From Domibacillus aminovorans (GTDB taxonomy: Bacteria > Bacillota > Bacilli > Bacillales > Domibacillaceae): a stretch of 64,000 nucleotides of DNA. Below, in pieces: positions 1 through 10,103 of the stretch. The notes under the pieces are model-generated. The model ran no database searches and had not been told where the DNA came from. It worked only from the letters and a program-made list of their open reading frames with translations. The stretch is from positions 62,001 through 126,000 of the forward strand of contig NZ_LQWY01000007.1 in assembly GCF_001643235.1 (NCBI RefSeq), in the 5' to 3' direction. A program made the translations under genes and the position numbers. Every line of letters begins with the position of its first letter. Position 1 is the first letter of the stretch.

Positions 1-895
1 TGAAGAAGCAGATGAGGCAAAAGAAGACGGGCAAAAAACGATTCAAATTGGTTATCAAAAATTTGGTACGTTGAATTTCTTAAAAGCACAAGAAACGCTT
101 GAAAAGGAATTAGAACCAAAAGGTTTCACTGTTACATGGACTGAGTTTCCAGGTGGTCCACAATTACTTGAAGCATTAAATGTAGGCAGTTTAGACTTTG
201 GTCATACAGGGGAAGCTCCACCGATATTCGCTCAAGCAGCCGATGCTCCATTAATTTATTTTGCGAATGAGCCAAAAAATCCAAAAGGAGAAGCCATTAT
301 TGTACCAAAAGATTCTCCTATTCAAAGTGTTGCTGATTTAAAAGGTAAAAAAATCGCTTTAAATAAAGGATCGAATGTACATTATTTGTTAGTAAAAGCG
401 CTAGAAGCAAATGGACTTAAATATGAAGATGTTGAAACGTCCTTCTTACCTCCATCAGATGCAAGAGCAGCTTTTGAAAAAGGAGTTGTTGACGCTTGGG
501 TGATTTGGGATCCGTTTTTAGCAGAAGCTGAAAGAAAGACAGGAGCTCGTATCTTAGTTGATGGAACCGATTTAGTTAATAATAGAGAATTCTTTTTAGC
601 ATCAAAGGAATTTGCGGAAGAGAATCCGGAAGTTTTAGACATTATTTATAGTGAAATTGATAAGGCGGAAACGTGGGTATCTGAAAATAAAAATGAAGCA
701 GCAGAATTTTTAGCCCCTCAAATTGGGATGGATAAGGAAACGTTAGACATTGTACTTGAGCGAAGAACATACGGAATCGAAACGATAACAGATGAAGTAA
801 TAAACGATCAACAAGCCATTGCCGATCAATTTTATAAACTTCAGTTAATACCTAAAGAAATTAAAACAAGTGATGCAACATTAGAAACGAAATAA
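1..895 (+). CDS. ssuA: Aliphatic sulfonate ABC transporter substrate-binding protein (5' partial)
   Basis: The reading frame is open from base 2, so the gene starts upstream of the window and its signal peptide and lipobox are missing. The visible part starts with an acidic linker (EEADEAKEDG), followed by IQIGYQKFGTL, typical of the first strand of NMT1/SsuA-type periplasmic-fold binding proteins. Later blocks such as GSLDFGHTGEAPPIFAQAA and VDAWVIWDPFLAEAE match the ligand-cleft motifs of aliphatic sulfonate binders. The protein would capture alkanesulfonates outside the membrane for the SsuBC transporter encoded downstream. Next to ssuD the assignment is firm; taurine versus longer sulfonates cannot be separated by sequence alone. 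Confidence 0.9.
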   Translation, partial: EEADEAKEDGQKTIQIGYQKFGTLNFLKAQETLEKELEPKGFTVTWTEFPGGPQLLEALNVGSLDFGHTGEAPPIFAQAADAPLIYFANEPKNPKGEAIIVPKDSPIQSVADLKGKKIALNKGSNVHYLLVKALEANGLKYEDVETSFLPPSDARAAFEKGVVDAWVIWDPFLAEAERKTGARILVDGTDLVNNREFFLASKEFAEENPEVLDIIYSEIDKAETWVSENKNEAAEFLAPQIGMDKETLDIVLERRTYGIETITDEVINDQQAIADQFYKLQLIPKEIKTSDATLETK

Positions 896-939
896 TCTGT
901 ATGTATAGTAGAAAATAAACAATCAAAGGAGCGGGGGAA

Positions 940-2094
940 ATGAACGTATTTTGGTTTATACCGACACATGGGGATTCACGTTATTTAGGCGTTACAACAG
1001 GAGGAAGAGCCGTGAATTTACCCTATTTAAAACAAGTGGCACAAGCAGTGGATAGTTTAGGATTTACGGGAGCTTTATTGCCGACAGGAAGATCTTGCGA
1101 AGATGCTTGGGTAGTGGCTTCCTCTTTAATACCGGTGACTTCACGAATGAAATTTCTTGTGGCTGTAAGACCAGGTATTACTTCGCCATCACAAGCTGCG
1201 AGAATGGCTGCAACTTTCGATCGATTATCCAATGGACGATTATTAATCAATGTCGTGACAGGCGGTGATCCTGTTGAATTAGCAGGAGATGGTTTGCATT
1301 ACACTCACAAGGAGAGATATGAGCTAACAGATGAGTTTTTAACAATCTGGAGAGAGTTGTTAGAGACAGGGGAATCAACTCTAAAAGGGAAATATTTAGA
1401 CGTGCAAGATGCCAAACAATTATATCCACCTATTCAAAAACCATACCCGCCATTGTACTTTGGCGGATCTTCAGATATCGGTCATGAAATTGCAGCTGAC
1501 CATGTAGATGTTTATTTAACATGGGGTGAGCCGCCTGCACAAGTTAAAGAAAAAATTGAGAAAGTGAGAGTGTTAGCAGCTGAAAGAGGTAGAACGGTTA
1601 AATTTGGCATTCGTCTTCATGTCATCGTCAGGGAAACAGAACAAGAAGCTTGGGCTGCTGCCAATGATTTAATTAAGTATGTAGACGACGATTTAATTAC
1701 TGCCTCTCACAAAGCTTTATCAAGGTATGATTCAGTTGGTCAAAAAAGAATGTCCGAACTCCATAATGGAAGTAAGGAAAATTTAGAAATTAGTCCAAAT
1801 CTCTGGGCGGGTGTTGGTCTTGTTCGAGGAGGTGCTGGTACAGCTCTTGTAGGAGACCCAGAAACAGTAGCTAAACGAATGAAGGAATATGAAGATATCG
1901 GTATCGAAACATTTATTTTATCCGGTTATCCACATTTGGAAGAGGCCTATCGTGTATCAGAATTGTTATTTCCATATTTAGAATTAAATCAAGATGTAAC
2001 AGTGGATCTATCTGAGAATCCCAATATTGTCAGCCCGTTTGGAGAAATTGTTGCAAATGGACTTCTACCTAAAAATTTAGAAGCAACGAGGTAA
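940..2094 (+). CDS. ssuD: FMNH2-dependent alkanesulfonate monooxygenase
   Basis: The 384-residue product matches the usual length of SsuD (about 380). It belongs to the bacterial luciferase-like, TIM-barrel flavin monooxygenases and starts with the characteristic [11 protein letters not shown]. Other family blocks visible are [28 protein letters not shown] and [26 protein letters not shown]. It oxidatively cleaves the C-S bond of alkanesulfonates with reduced FMN and O2, releasing sulfite and an aldehyde. An AAAGGAG sequence precedes the ATG. No flavin reductase (ssuE) is encoded in the window, so reduced flavin must come from elsewhere. It lies between the binding protein and the permease in one operon. 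Confidence 0.95.
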   Translation: MNVFWFIPTHGDSRYLGVTTGGRAVNLPYLKQVAQAVDSLGFTGALLPTGRSCEDAWVVASSLIPVTSRMKFLVAVRPGITSPSQAARMAATFDRLSNGRLLINVVTGGDPVELAGDGLHYTHKERYELTDEFLTIWRELLETGESTLKGKYLDVQDAKQLYPPIQKPYPPLYFGGSSDIGHEIAADHVDVYLTWGEPPAQVKEKIEKVRVLAAERGRTVKFGIRLHVIVRETEQEAWAAANDLIKYVDDDLITASHKALSRYDSVGQKRMSELHNGSKENLEISPNLWAGVGLVRGGAGTALVGDPETVAKRMKEYEDIGIETFILSGYPHLEEAYRVSELLFPYLELNQDVTVDLSENPNIVSPFGEIVANGLLPKNLEATR

Positions 2095-2099
2095 CAAAA

Positions 2100-2858
2100 A
2101 TGAAATTCAAACGACTTTTACCGTGGATTGTCCCAATTGTTTTGCTTGGATCATGGCAGTTATTTTCTTCCATTGGCTGGATATCTAATAGAGTGTTACC
2201 AAATCCAATCGATATTTTTACCGCTGCTGTTGAGTTAACGAAAAGTGGCCAATTAGTAGCAGACGTTTGGATAAGTACACAAAGAGCATTCTGGGGGTTT
2301 GTTGTAGGTGGAGGTATAGGTTTTCTACTAGGATTGGCAAACGGTTTGTCAAAAACGGCAGAGAGTTTACTTGACTCTTCCATACAAATGATCCGTAATA
2401 TACCGCATCTAGCTTTAATTCCAATTGTTATTTTATGGTTCGGAATAGAAGAAGAAGCGAAATTGTTTTTAGTCGCTTTAGGAACTTTTTTCCCGATCTA
2501 TTTGAATACGTTTCATGGGATCCGTTCAGTTGATAAATCTTTAATTGAGATGGCGAATGTATATGGTCTAAAAGGCTTGTCATTATTTTTGGAAGTTATT
2601 TTCCCAGCAGCATTACCTTCAATCCTCGTAGGTGTACGATTTGCATTAGGGATTACATGGGTAACGTTAATTGTAGCTGAAACCATTGCATCGAATTCTG
2701 GTATCGGGTATATGGCTATGAACGCAAGAGAATTTATGCAATTAGATGTTGTTGTATTAAGTATCATTCTTTATGCTTTGCTAGGAAAACTGTCTGATAT
2801 AACAGCAAAGTTAGTGGAAAAACGATTTTTAAAATGGCATCCAACCTACCAAAAATAA
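2100..2858 (+). CDS. ssuC: Aliphatic sulfonate ABC transporter permease
   Basis: This is a 252-residue polytopic membrane protein starting 5 bases after the ssuD stop. The N-terminal segment [16 protein letters not shown] and later hydrophobic stretches are membrane spans. The conserved cytoplasmic EAA-like loop is visible in the second half ([19 protein letters not shown]), where the ATPase docks. It forms the transmembrane channel for sulfonate import with SsuA and SsuB. Length and order fit the NitT/TauT/SsuC permease family, and the genomic context gives the substrate. Confidence 0.92.
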   Translation: MKFKRLLPWIVPIVLLGSWQLFSSIGWISNRVLPNPIDIFTAAVELTKSGQLVADVWISTQRAFWGFVVGGGIGFLLGLANGLSKTAESLLDSSIQMIRNIPHLALIPIVILWFGIEEEAKLFLVALGTFFPIYLNTFHGIRSVDKSLIEMANVYGLKGLSLFLEVIFPAALPSILVGVRFALGITWVTLIVAETIASNSGIGYMAMNAREFMQLDVVVLSIILYALLGKLSDITAKLVEKRFLKWHPTYQK

Positions 2859-2874
2859 AATGGAGGTGAAGAGT

Positions 2875-3675
2875 ATGACAAAGGATCATAAAAATGAACC
2901 TATTTTGCAGTTGGATAACATCGTTAAATCTTTTGATGGTAAAGAAGTGTTGAAAAAAATAGATTTACACGTTAACAAAGGGGACTTCATTGCCGTTGTA
3001 GGAAAAAGTGGCTGCGGGAAGAGTACATTATTAAGAATCATTGCTGGATTAGAGGAGATAAGTTCGGGCAGTTTGTTAGTTGATGGAACAGAATTAAAAG
3101 GCAGAAATCAGCTTGCTAAAATGATGTTTCAGGACGGAAGGCTTCTTCCTTGGAAAAAAGTTTCTGATAATGTCGGTTTAGGTTTGAAATCAGAAGAGAA
3201 GAAACAAATCCCTACTATTTTAAAACAAGTTGGTTTAGCCGAACGTGCTAACGTTTGGCCAGCTGTCCTATCTGGAGGTCAGAAACAAAGAGTAGCCCTT
3301 GCTAGAGCGCTTATCCATGATCCCGAGCTGCTCTTACTAGATGAGCCGTTGGGTGCGCTTGATGCTTTAACACGGATGGAAATGCATGAATTAATTGAGG
3401 ATCTATGGAAAGAAAAACAATTCACTGCTATATTAGTCACTCATGATGTTGAAGAAGCTGTTGCGTTAGCAAATAGAGTGATCTTAATTGAAGAGGGTGA
3501 AATTGTGATGGATCTACCTGTTCATTTACCATACCCACGCCAAAGAGATAACCCTTTATTTTCATCACTAGTCAGCCAAATATTAAATAGGATTATGGGT
3601 AAAAAACGAAAAGTAGAAGCTAATTTAACAACATTAGCTAAGACATCTACCTCTGCAAGTGTGCGCAGAGCGTAG
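2875..3675 (+). CDS. ssuB: Aliphatic sulfonate ABC transporter ATP-binding protein
   Basis: Cytoplasmic ATPase of the sulfonate importer, 266 residues. Walker A is GKSGCGKST (about residues 43-51), the signature is LSGGQKQR, and Walker B reads [12 protein letters not shown], followed by the H-loop [10 protein letters not shown]. The start at 2875 is preferred to an in-frame ATG at 2860, because GGAGGTGA lies directly before 2875 and inside the longer version. It is the last gene of the ssuA-D-C-B operon and is followed by a terminator. The gene order differs from the Bacillus subtilis ssuBACD order. Confidence 0.93.
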   Translation: MTKDHKNEPILQLDNIVKSFDGKEVLKKIDLHVNKGDFIAVVGKSGCGKSTLLRIIAGLEEISSGSLLVDGTELKGRNQLAKMMFQDGRLLPWKKVSDNVGLGLKSEEKKQIPTILKQVGLAERANVWPAVLSGGQKQRVALARALIHDPELLLLDEPLGALDALTRMEMHELIEDLWKEKQFTAILVTHDVEEAVALANRVILIEEGEIVMDLPVHLPYPRQRDNPLFSSLVSQILNRIMGKKRKVEANLTTLAKTSTSASVRRA

Positions 3676-3713
3676 ATTAACGATAAGAGGAAGATAAACG
3701 GACCTTGGACACG

Positions 3714-3746
3714 GAACCGCCTTGAATTTCAAGGTGGTTTTTCTTT
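3714..3746 (+). terminator. Rho-independent terminator of the ssu operon
   Basis: The inverted repeat ACCGCCTTGA...TCAAGGTGGT (one G-T pair) is followed by TTTTTCTTTTTCT. It lies 40 bases after ssuB and separates the ssu operon from gatCAB. Confidence 0.85.
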
Positions 3747-3841
3747 TTCTCTGAACAATTATGAATGAAAGATGAAATCATGGTAAAATAAACTTTGTGC
3801 AAACAAAAGAATGCCGATACTTTTTACGGAGGTGGATTACA

Positions 3842-4132
3842 TTGACGCGAATTTCTGAAGAGCAAGTACGACACGTAGCGCATCTGGCGCGACTGGCAGT
3901 AACGGATGAAGAAGTGCATAAATTTACGGAACAACTCGATGCGATTATTACATTCGCCGAGCAGCTAAATGAACTTGATACATCAAACGTTAAACCAACG
4001 TCACACGTTTTAGATATGAAAAATGTACTTCGAGAAGACAAATCAGCACCTGGACTTGATCGCGAAGACGTATTGAAAAATGCACCGGATCAGCAGGACG
4101 GACAAATCCGTGTACCGTCTATTATCGAATAA
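3842..4132 (+). CDS. gatC: Asp/Glu-tRNA amidotransferase subunit C
   Basis: Small subunit of the GatCAB amidotransferase, which converts misacylated Glu-tRNA(Gln) and/or Asp-tRNA(Asn) to the amide forms. It stabilises the A-B complex. The product is 96 residues, the usual length. The TTG at 3842 is chosen because GGAGGTGG precedes it at good spacing and the protein then begins [18 protein letters not shown], the conserved GatC start; upstream in-frame starts lack such a site. It is the first gene of gatC-gatA-gatB. Because a GlnRS gene (52.3 kb) is also present, the complex may be needed mainly for Asn-tRNA here. Confidence 0.95.
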   Translation: MTRISEEQVRHVAHLARLAVTDEEVHKFTEQLDAIITFAEQLNELDTSNVKPTSHVLDMKNVLREDKSAPGLDREDVLKNAPDQQDGQIRVPSIIE

Positions 4133-4144
4133 GGAGGAGAGAGT

Positions 4145-5590
4145 GTGTCATTATTTGATCATAAACTGAACGAGATTCAGTCGATGTTACATAAAAAAGA
4201 AATCACTATTCCAGACCTCGTTGACGAATCGTTTAAACGAATCTCAGCGGTAGACGGAGATGTGAAAGCATTTTTAACGCTTGATGAAGAAAATGCCCGC
4301 AATCAAGCGAAAGAATTGCAGGAATCAGGAAAAACTGGGATTTTAAACGGCGTGCCGATCGGTGTGAAAGATAACATTGTTACAAAAGGGCTTCGCACAA
4401 CAGCAGCGAGCCAGATTCTTTATAACTTTGACCCGATTTATGATGCGACGGTTGTGAATAAACTGCGCGAAGCAGGCACAATCACAGTCGGTAAATTAAA
4501 TATGGATGAATTTGCGATGGGATCTTCGACGGAAAACTCAAGCTTCCAGAAAACACGTAATCCATGGAATCTAGACCGCGTGCCGGGTGGTTCATCTGGT
4601 GGTTCTGCTGCATCTGTTGCGGCAGGTGAAGTACCGTTTTCACTTGGTTCCGATACAGGCGGCTCGATTCGTCAACCTGCTTCATTTTGCGGCGTTGTCG
4701 GCATGAAGCCGACATATGGCCGTGTATCCCGCTTCGGCTTAATCGCATTTGCCTCATCGCTTGACCAGATTGGTCCGATTACACGCAACGTAGAAGATAA
4801 TGCGCACTTGCTTGAAGCGATTGTCGGCGTCGATCCGTACGATACGACTTCGGCAAATGTAGCAGGTGAATCTTTTGCGAAAAACTTAACTGGAGATGTG
4901 AAGGGACTACGCATTGCAGTGCCGAAAGAGTATCTCGGTGAAGGAGTTTCAGAAGAAGTGAAGCAGTCTGTGTTAGCTGCTCTGAAAGTGCTAGAAGGAC
5001 AAGGTGCTAGTTGGGAAGAAGTGTCACTTCCACATTCAAAATATGGAGTCGCGACATACTATTTACTCGCTTCATCTGAAGCATCGTCCAACCTTGCCCG
5101 TTTTGACGGAATCCGTTACGGTTATCGTGCCGAAAATGCGGAAAACTTAATTGATTTATACAAAAAAACACGTGCAGAAGGCTTTGGCGACGAAGTAAAG
5201 CGTCGGATTATGCTAGGGACATTTGCATTAAGTTCTGGATATTACGATGCGTATTATAAAAAAGCGCAGCAAGTACGTACGCTTATTAAAAAAGACTTTG
5301 AAGATGTCTTTGAAAACTATGATGTCATCATTGGACCGACAACGCCGACACCAGCCTTTAAAATCGGTGAAATCATTGACGATCCACTCACAATGTATGC
5401 GAATGATATTTTGACGATTCCGGTTAACTTAGCAGGTGTACCGGGTATTTCAATTCCATGCGGATTTTCTGATGGAATGCCGCTCGGTTTGCAAATTATC
5501 GGCCGTCATTTTGATGAAAAAACCGTTTACCGTGTCGCACATGCGTACGAGCAGGCAACTGATTTTCATAAAGAAAAACCAGAGTTGTAA
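4145..5590 (+). CDS. gatA: Asp/Glu-tRNA amidotransferase subunit A (glutaminase)
   Basis: Amidase-signature enzyme of 481 residues that hydrolyses glutamine and feeds ammonia to GatB. The Ser-cisSer-Lys triad is visible: Lys about 75 in GVKDNIV, the glycine/serine-rich [14 protein letters not shown] (Ser about 150), and Ser about 174 in [13 protein letters not shown]. It starts with GTG after AAGGAGGAGAG, 12 bases downstream of gatC, and 13 bases separate its stop from gatB. Everything expected for an active subunit is present. Confidence 0.97.
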   Translation: MSLFDHKLNEIQSMLHKKEITIPDLVDESFKRISAVDGDVKAFLTLDEENARNQAKELQESGKTGILNGVPIGVKDNIVTKGLRTTAASQILYNFDPIYDATVVNKLREAGTITVGKLNMDEFAMGSSTENSSFQKTRNPWNLDRVPGGSSGGSAASVAAGEVPFSLGSDTGGSIRQPASFCGVVGMKPTYGRVSRFGLIAFASSLDQIGPITRNVEDNAHLLEAIVGVDPYDTTSANVAGESFAKNLTGDVKGLRIAVPKEYLGEGVSEEVKQSVLAALKVLEGQGASWEEVSLPHSKYGVATYYLLASSEASSNLARFDGIRYGYRAENAENLIDLYKKTRAEGFGDEVKRRIMLGTFALSSGYYDAYYKKAQQVRTLIKKDFEDVFENYDVIIGPTTPTPAFKIGEIIDDPLTMYANDILTIPVNLAGVPGISIPCGFSDGMPLGLQIIGRHFDEKTVYRVAHAYEQATDFHKEKPEL

Positions 5591-5603
5591 AGGAGGGTAC
5601 AAG

Positions 5604-7031
5604 GTGGAATTTGAAACAGTCATCGGACTTGAAGTCCACGTTGAATTAAAAACGAATTCAAAAATCTTTTCATCGGCACCGGCCCATTTTGGCGCGGAAC
5701 CGAATACAAATACAACCGTCATTGACCTCGGCTACCCAGGTGTTTTACCGGTTATGAATGAAACGGCTGTTGAATATGCAATGAAAGCCGCAATGGCGAT
5801 TAACTGTGAAATTGCTGAAGAAGCCATCTGGGACCGAAAAAACTATTTTTATCCTGATAATCCGAAAGCATATCAAGTCTCGCAAAATGACAAACCAATT
5901 GGTGAACATGGCTGGGTTGAAATTGAAGTGAACGGCGAAACGAAACGAATCGGCATTACGCGTCTTCATTTAGAAGAAGATGCCGGTAAACTGACGCATG
6001 CTGGCAAGCACTCTTTATGTGATTATAACCGTCAAGGCACGCCGCTTGTTGAGATCGTATCTGAGCCGGATATTCGTTCACCGGAAGAAGCATATGCGTT
6101 TTTGGAAAAATTAAAAGCGATTATTCAATACACAGAAGTATCAGACTGTAAAATGGAAGAAGGATCGCTTCGCTGTGATGCGAATATTTCGATTCGTCCA
6201 TATGGACAGAAAGAATTCGGTACGAGAACGGAATTGAAAAATTTAAACTCATTCAACTTTGTACGTAAAGGGCTCGAATATGAAGAAAAACGTCAAGCTG
6301 AAGTTGTCTCATCAGGCGGAAAAGTCGATCAAGAAACACGCCGATTTGATGAATCGACAGGCAAAACCTTGCTCATGCGTGTGAAAGAAGGATCAGACGA
6401 TTATCGTTACTTCCCGGAACCGGATCTTCTTCCGGTGTACATTGATGACGAGTGGAAAGAACACGTTCGCTCAACTATTCCAGAGCTTCCAGATGCACGC
6501 AAAAAGCGGTATATGGACGAACTTGGACTTCCGGCGCACGATGCAAAAGTACTCACCATGTCAAAAGAAATTGCGGATTTCTTTGAAGCGACAGTGGCAG
6601 CAGGTGCCGGCGCAAAACTGGCATCCAACTGGTTAATGGGGGAAGTGCCTGCGTATTTGAATGCGGAAGGCAAAGAGCTCGCTGAAACAAAATTAACGCC
6701 TGATAATCTGGCGGGTATGATTTCACTGCTTGAAAAAGGAACGATTTCATCCAAAATCGCCAAAACCGTTTTCAAAGAACTGATTGAAAACGACGGCGAT
6801 GCTGAAGCGATTGTGAAAGAAAAAGGATTGGTTCAAATTTCAGATGAATCAGCTCTTTTGAAGTTCGTCAACGATGCGCTCGATGCGAACCCGCAGTCGA
6901 TCGCGGACTTTAAAGACGGCAAGAAAAAAGCAATCGGCTTCCTTGTCGGCCAAATTATGAAAGCGTCAAAAGGACAGGCAAATCCGCAGGCAATCAACAA
7001 ATTGCTTGCAGAAGAAATTGCCAAGCGATAA
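5604..7031 (+). CDS. gatB: Asp/Glu-tRNA amidotransferase subunit B
   Basis: tRNA-binding and kinase-like subunit, 475 residues (B. subtilis GatB is about 476). It activates the mischarged amino acid by phosphorylation and transfers ammonia supplied by GatA. The GTG at 5604 follows AAGGAGGGT and gives the canonical start [14 protein letters not shown]; longer in-frame starts lie inside gatA and are unlikely. Motifs include [25 protein letters not shown] and [17 protein letters not shown]. The C-terminal YqeY-like tail ends in [11 protein letters not shown]. It closes the operon before a strong terminator. Confidence 0.97.
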   Translation: MEFETVIGLEVHVELKTNSKIFSSAPAHFGAEPNTNTTVIDLGYPGVLPVMNETAVEYAMKAAMAINCEIAEEAIWDRKNYFYPDNPKAYQVSQNDKPIGEHGWVEIEVNGETKRIGITRLHLEEDAGKLTHAGKHSLCDYNRQGTPLVEIVSEPDIRSPEEAYAFLEKLKAIIQYTEVSDCKMEEGSLRCDANISIRPYGQKEFGTRTELKNLNSFNFVRKGLEYEEKRQAEVVSSGGKVDQETRRFDESTGKTLLMRVKEGSDDYRYFPEPDLLPVYIDDEWKEHVRSTIPELPDARKKRYMDELGLPAHDAKVLTMSKEIADFFEATVAAGAGAKLASNWLMGEVPAYLNAEGKELAETKLTPDNLAGMISLLEKGTISSKIAKTVFKELIENDGDAEAIVKEKGLVQISDESALLKFVNDALDANPQSIADFKDGKKKAIGFLVGQIMKASKGQANPQAINKLLAEEIAKR

Positions 7032-7041
7032 TGTATAGACG

Positions 7042-7072
7042 ACCGCCGGCTATGTGCCGGCGGTTTTTGTTT
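7042..7072 (+). terminator. Rho-independent terminator after gatB
   Basis: The stem ACCGCCGGC / GCCGGCGGT with loop TATGT is followed by TTTTTGTTTT, 10 bases after the gatB stop. Confidence 0.92.
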
Positions 7073-7354
7073 TAATTTGTATGATAACTAATGATCACAT
7101 TTACGTGACGAATGAAGAAAAGGCCGTCACTATGACAGTTAATTTTTAAATAAAATAGGGAAGTGGCGGAAAGTCGTGTGAGCGATCAAAAATGATGAGA
7201 TTAAACTTGTGATTTTATGGACGATTCACTTTTTTACACGTTACAAATACACTTATTATCATGTAGCAGTAGTTTTTTATTTTAATTCCAACTTGACTTA
7301 TCGGAAAAGATATATTAAATTATATATAACCAATAAAAACAATCGGATTTAAAA
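7073..7354. other. Intergenic region between gatB and the carboxylesterase
   Basis: AT-rich stretch with no ORF that looks genuine. It holds a short palindrome GTCACTATGAC and a run TTGACTTATCGG ahead of AT-rich DNA (near 7291-7330) that could serve as the promoter of the downstream esterase gene, but no clean -35/-10 pair can be assigned. No RNA motif was recognised. Confidence 0.4.
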
Positions 7355-7370
7355 AAAGGAGGAAATGATG

Positions 7371-8132
7371 ATGAGAGAAGAGTATGCAGTCATGCCAGGA
7401 GCAGAGTCATTTTATCTTGAAGGAAACGACATTGGAATTGTGCTTTCACACGGATTTATTGGCACGCCACAAAGTGTTCGAGATGTGGCAGAGGCGCTAA
7501 ATGAACATGGATTCTCTGTTATTGCGCCGCGTTTAAAAGGACATGGGACACATCAAGAAGATATGGAACGCTGCACACACAAAGATTGGTATGAAAGCTA
7601 CTCTCGCGCGTATCGTTTTCTTAAAAAGCGCAATAAACGTATTTTTTTAATGGGGCAGTCGATGGGCGGCACGCTGACACTGCAATTTGCGGCCGAGCAT
7701 CATGATATTGAAGGCATCATTACGATCAATGCCGCACTTACACTCCCGTCACTTGAGTATTTACGGCATGATCCCGCACCGCGTTTTATTGAAGAAGGCG
7801 AACCGGATATTAAAAAAGAAAATGTACATGAAATTACGTATGATGAAGCACCGGTTCAATCCATTCGCGAACTGCAAAAGCTCATGGGGCTTGTACCGGC
7901 ACTTTTACATCGAATACATGTACCAGCATTATGCATCAAATCAGCTAAGGACAATGTCGTGCCACCTGAAAATACATCGTTTATTTATCAGTCCATTTCA
8001 TCACGTAAGAAACAAATTGTGACGTTGCCGAATTCATATCACGTTGCAACGATGGATCACGATCAGCATACAATCGTCAGCGCTGTCGCTGATTTCGTCC
8101 TCGATCAAATCCGTTCTAAAGCAGTAGGATAA
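7371..8132 (+). CDS. Carboxylesterase, alpha/beta hydrolase (Est30/YvaK-like)
   Basis: A 253-residue alpha/beta hydrolase closely resembling thermophilic carboxylesterase Est30. The triad is visible as Ser97 in GQSMGG, Asp194 in KSAKDNVVPP and His224 in NSYHVATMDHD, and the oxyanion region is SHGFIGTP. It hydrolyses short-chain carboxylic esters in the cytoplasm; the physiological substrate is unknown. Three ATG codons lie in a row (7365, 7368, 7371); the last is chosen because AAAGGAGG is then 8 bases away. In B. subtilis the relative sits near secG and rnr, so its place here is different. Confidence 0.88.
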   Translation: MREEYAVMPGAESFYLEGNDIGIVLSHGFIGTPQSVRDVAEALNEHGFSVIAPRLKGHGTHQEDMERCTHKDWYESYSRAYRFLKKRNKRIFLMGQSMGGTLTLQFAAEHHDIEGIITINAALTLPSLEYLRHDPAPRFIEEGEPDIKKENVHEITYDEAPVQSIRELQKLMGLVPALLHRIHVPALCIKSAKDNVVPPENTSFIYQSISSRKKQIVTLPNSYHVATMDHDQHTIVSAVADFVLDQIRSKAVG

Positions 8133-8134
8133 AT

Positions 8135-8188
8135 AAAAAAGCTGTCCGGAAGACTCCTTGAATTAGGAGTCTTGCTGGACAGCTTTTT
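8135..8188. terminator. Bidirectional terminator between the esterase gene and argD
   Basis: A long imperfect hairpin: outer arms AAAAAGCTGTCC / GGACAGCTTTTT and inner arms AAGACTCCT / AGGAGTCTT. T-runs occur on both strands. The right half overlaps the last codons of argD. Confidence 0.9.
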
Positions 8189-9323
8189 CTTGTAATACAG
8201 TCGCAATCGCGTCGACTGCTATTTCCATTTCTTTATCTGTGACGTTAAGCGGTGGAAGAAGGCGCAATACGTGTGTTCCCGCTGTTAAAATGAGCAGTCC
8301 TTGTTCGCGTGCTTTTGTCACAAATGAGCCTGCTTCTTCAGTCAACTCGATGCCGACCATAAGGCCTTTTCCTTTTAACTGTTTAACGAAATGAACGCCG
8401 GAAAGAGCTTTTGTTAATAATACATTCAACTTATCACCTTTTGCGGTTACATCAGCTAAAAATGAATCATTGAAAATCGTGTTTAATGTTTCTTTTGCAG
8501 CAGCGAGGGCAACGGGGTTACCTCCGAATGTCGAGCCGTGTGAACCGGCTGAAAATGCTTCAGCGAGCGCGGCTTTTCCAACGATAGCACCAAGCGGAAA
8601 GCCGTTCGCAATCCCTTTGGCAACAGAAATAATATCCGGATCAAGACCAATATGCTGGAACGCAAACGCTTTGCCAGTCCGGCCGATGCCGGTTTGAATT
8701 TCATCAATGATCACAAGAGAACCATTTGCATGAGCCAGCTTTTCAATTTCAAGCAAAAAGTCTGCGTCACCTGAATTGATGCCGCCTTCACCTTGGATGA
8801 CTTCAAACATAACTGCTGCTGTATTTGAATCAAGCGCTGTCTTCAACGCCTCAATGTCGTTCATTTTCACATATTCAAAAGATTCAAGCATCGGGCCAAA
8901 GCCTGTTTTAATTTTATCTTGTCCGGTTGCCGCCATCGTCGCAAATGTCCGTCCATGGAATGAATCGATAAACGTAATAATTTTTGTGCGGCCTGTTGAT
9001 TTGCGGGCGAGTTTGATTGCGGCTTCATTTGCTTCCGCACCGCTATTGCTGAAAAAGACAAGATCTAGTCCGGATGCATCAGTTAATTGCTTTGCGACAT
9101 CTTCCTGTAATTCACTTTGAAATAAATTCGACGTATGCCAAAATTTTTCAAGCTGTTTTTCCACTGCTTTTTTTACATTGTCGGGTGTATGTCCAAGATT
9201 ACACACACTAATGCCAGACGTGAAATCAAGGTATTCTTTGCCATCTTTTGCAGTAAGATAAGCGCCTTTCGCTTTTACAGGTGTTACATCCCAGCGCGCA
9301 TATGTAGGGAATAAATGACTCAA
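8163..9323 (-). CDS. argD: Acetylornithine aminotransferase
   Basis: PLP-dependent class III aminotransferase, 386 residues, converting N-acetylglutamate semialdehyde to N-acetylornithine. Family blocks include FTSGISVCNLGHTPD, SNSGAEANEAAIKLARK, IIDEIQTGIGRTGKAFAF and the PLP lysine in ISVAKGIANGFPLGA. It starts with TTG overlapping the argB TGA stop by four bases (TTGA), so translation is probably coupled. It is the last gene of argC-argB-argD. In B. subtilis argJ lies between argC and argB; here argJ is 33 kb away. Confidence 0.94.
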   Translation of the reverse strand: MSHLFPTYARWDVTPVKAKGAYLTAKDGKEYLDFTSGISVCNLGHTPDNVKKAVEKQLEKFWHTSNLFQSELQEDVAKQLTDASGLDLVFFSNSGAEANEAAIKLARKSTGRTKIITFIDSFHGRTFATMAATGQDKIKTGFGPMLESFEYVKMNDIEALKTALDSNTAAVMFEVIQGEGGINSGDADFLLEIEKLAHANGSLVIIDEIQTGIGRTGKAFAFQHIGLDPDIISVAKGIANGFPLGAIVGKAALAEAFSAGSHGSTFGGNPVALAAAKETLNTIFNDSFLADVTAKGDKLNVLLTKALSGVHFVKQLKGKGLMVGIELTEEAGSFVTKAREQGLLILTAGTHVLRLLPPLNVTDKEMEIAVDAIATVLQEKAVQQDS

Positions 9324-10087
9324 ATTGTCTCCTCCTCTTTATTAAACTGTGTGCCATACCACTGGCCATCTTCGTAAAATGTTTTTTTACCTGACACGAT
9401 GTGTACATGTTCACAGCTTTCAAGTGCTTTTAGGGCGGTTTGAACTTTCGGAATCATGCCGCCGCTTATCACACCTGATTCAATTAGCTTCTTCGTTTCT
9501 GCACCTGTTAGAACTGGTACAAGCTGGCCATCATTCAATACACCGTCTACATCTGTTACCATGAGCAAGTGATCTGCGGAAAGTGCGCGGGCTGCAGCAC
9601 CGGCTGCGTGATCAGCGTTAACATTCAACACTGTACCGTTCGGCCCTTTCGCAATTGGTGTTAAAACAGGAAGAAGTCCTGCCTTTAAAATTATTTCTAA
9701 AACAGTTTGATTGACGGATGTTACGTCACCGACAAAACCGAGATCTTCCTTGTTGATGAAATCAGCATTAAGAATACCTTGGTCACTTGACTGTAAACCA
9801 ATTGCCGCAATGCCATGTGCTTCTAGTAAGCGGACGAGCTTCCGGTTCATACTGCCAGACAAGACGAGTTCCGCCGCTTCGAGTACGTCTTGTGAAGTTA
9901 CACGAAGACCGTTTTTAAACTCGCTTTTCACATTCATATTTTCTAACATGGCGTTAATTTCTGGACCACCGCCGTGAACAAATACGATTTTGTATCCGTC
10001 TGCCAGCAGTGAGGTCATGCTTGAAAAAAAGCTGTCCGATAGCTCTTTTAACACACTGCCGCCGCATTTTACAACGACTGTTTTCAT
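9320..10087 (-). CDS. argB: Acetylglutamate kinase
   Basis: Amino-acid kinase family protein of 255 residues that phosphorylates N-acetylglutamate. The N-terminal VVVKCGGSVLKEL and FVHGGGPEIN are the phosphate and substrate loops; GAAARALSADHLLMVTDVDG and VISGGMIPKVQTALKALE are also typical. The start at 10087 (MKTVVVKCGG) is chosen over an upstream in-frame start that would run into argC; AAAGGATGA precedes it. The stop overlaps the start of argD. Confidence 0.95.
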   Translation of the reverse strand: MKTVVVKCGGSVLKELSDSFFSSMTSLLADGYKIVFVHGGGPEINAMLENMNVKSEFKNGLRVTSQDVLEAAELVLSGSMNRKLVRLLEAHGIAAIGLQSSDQGILNADFINKEDLGFVGDVTSVNQTVLEIILKAGLLPVLTPIAKGPNGTVLNVNADHAAGAAARALSADHLLMVTDVDGVLNDGQLVPVLTGAETKKLIESGVISGGMIPKVQTALKALESCEHVHIVSGKKTFYEDGQWYGTQFNKEEETI

Positions 10088-10103
10088 ACAAATCATCCTT
10101 TCA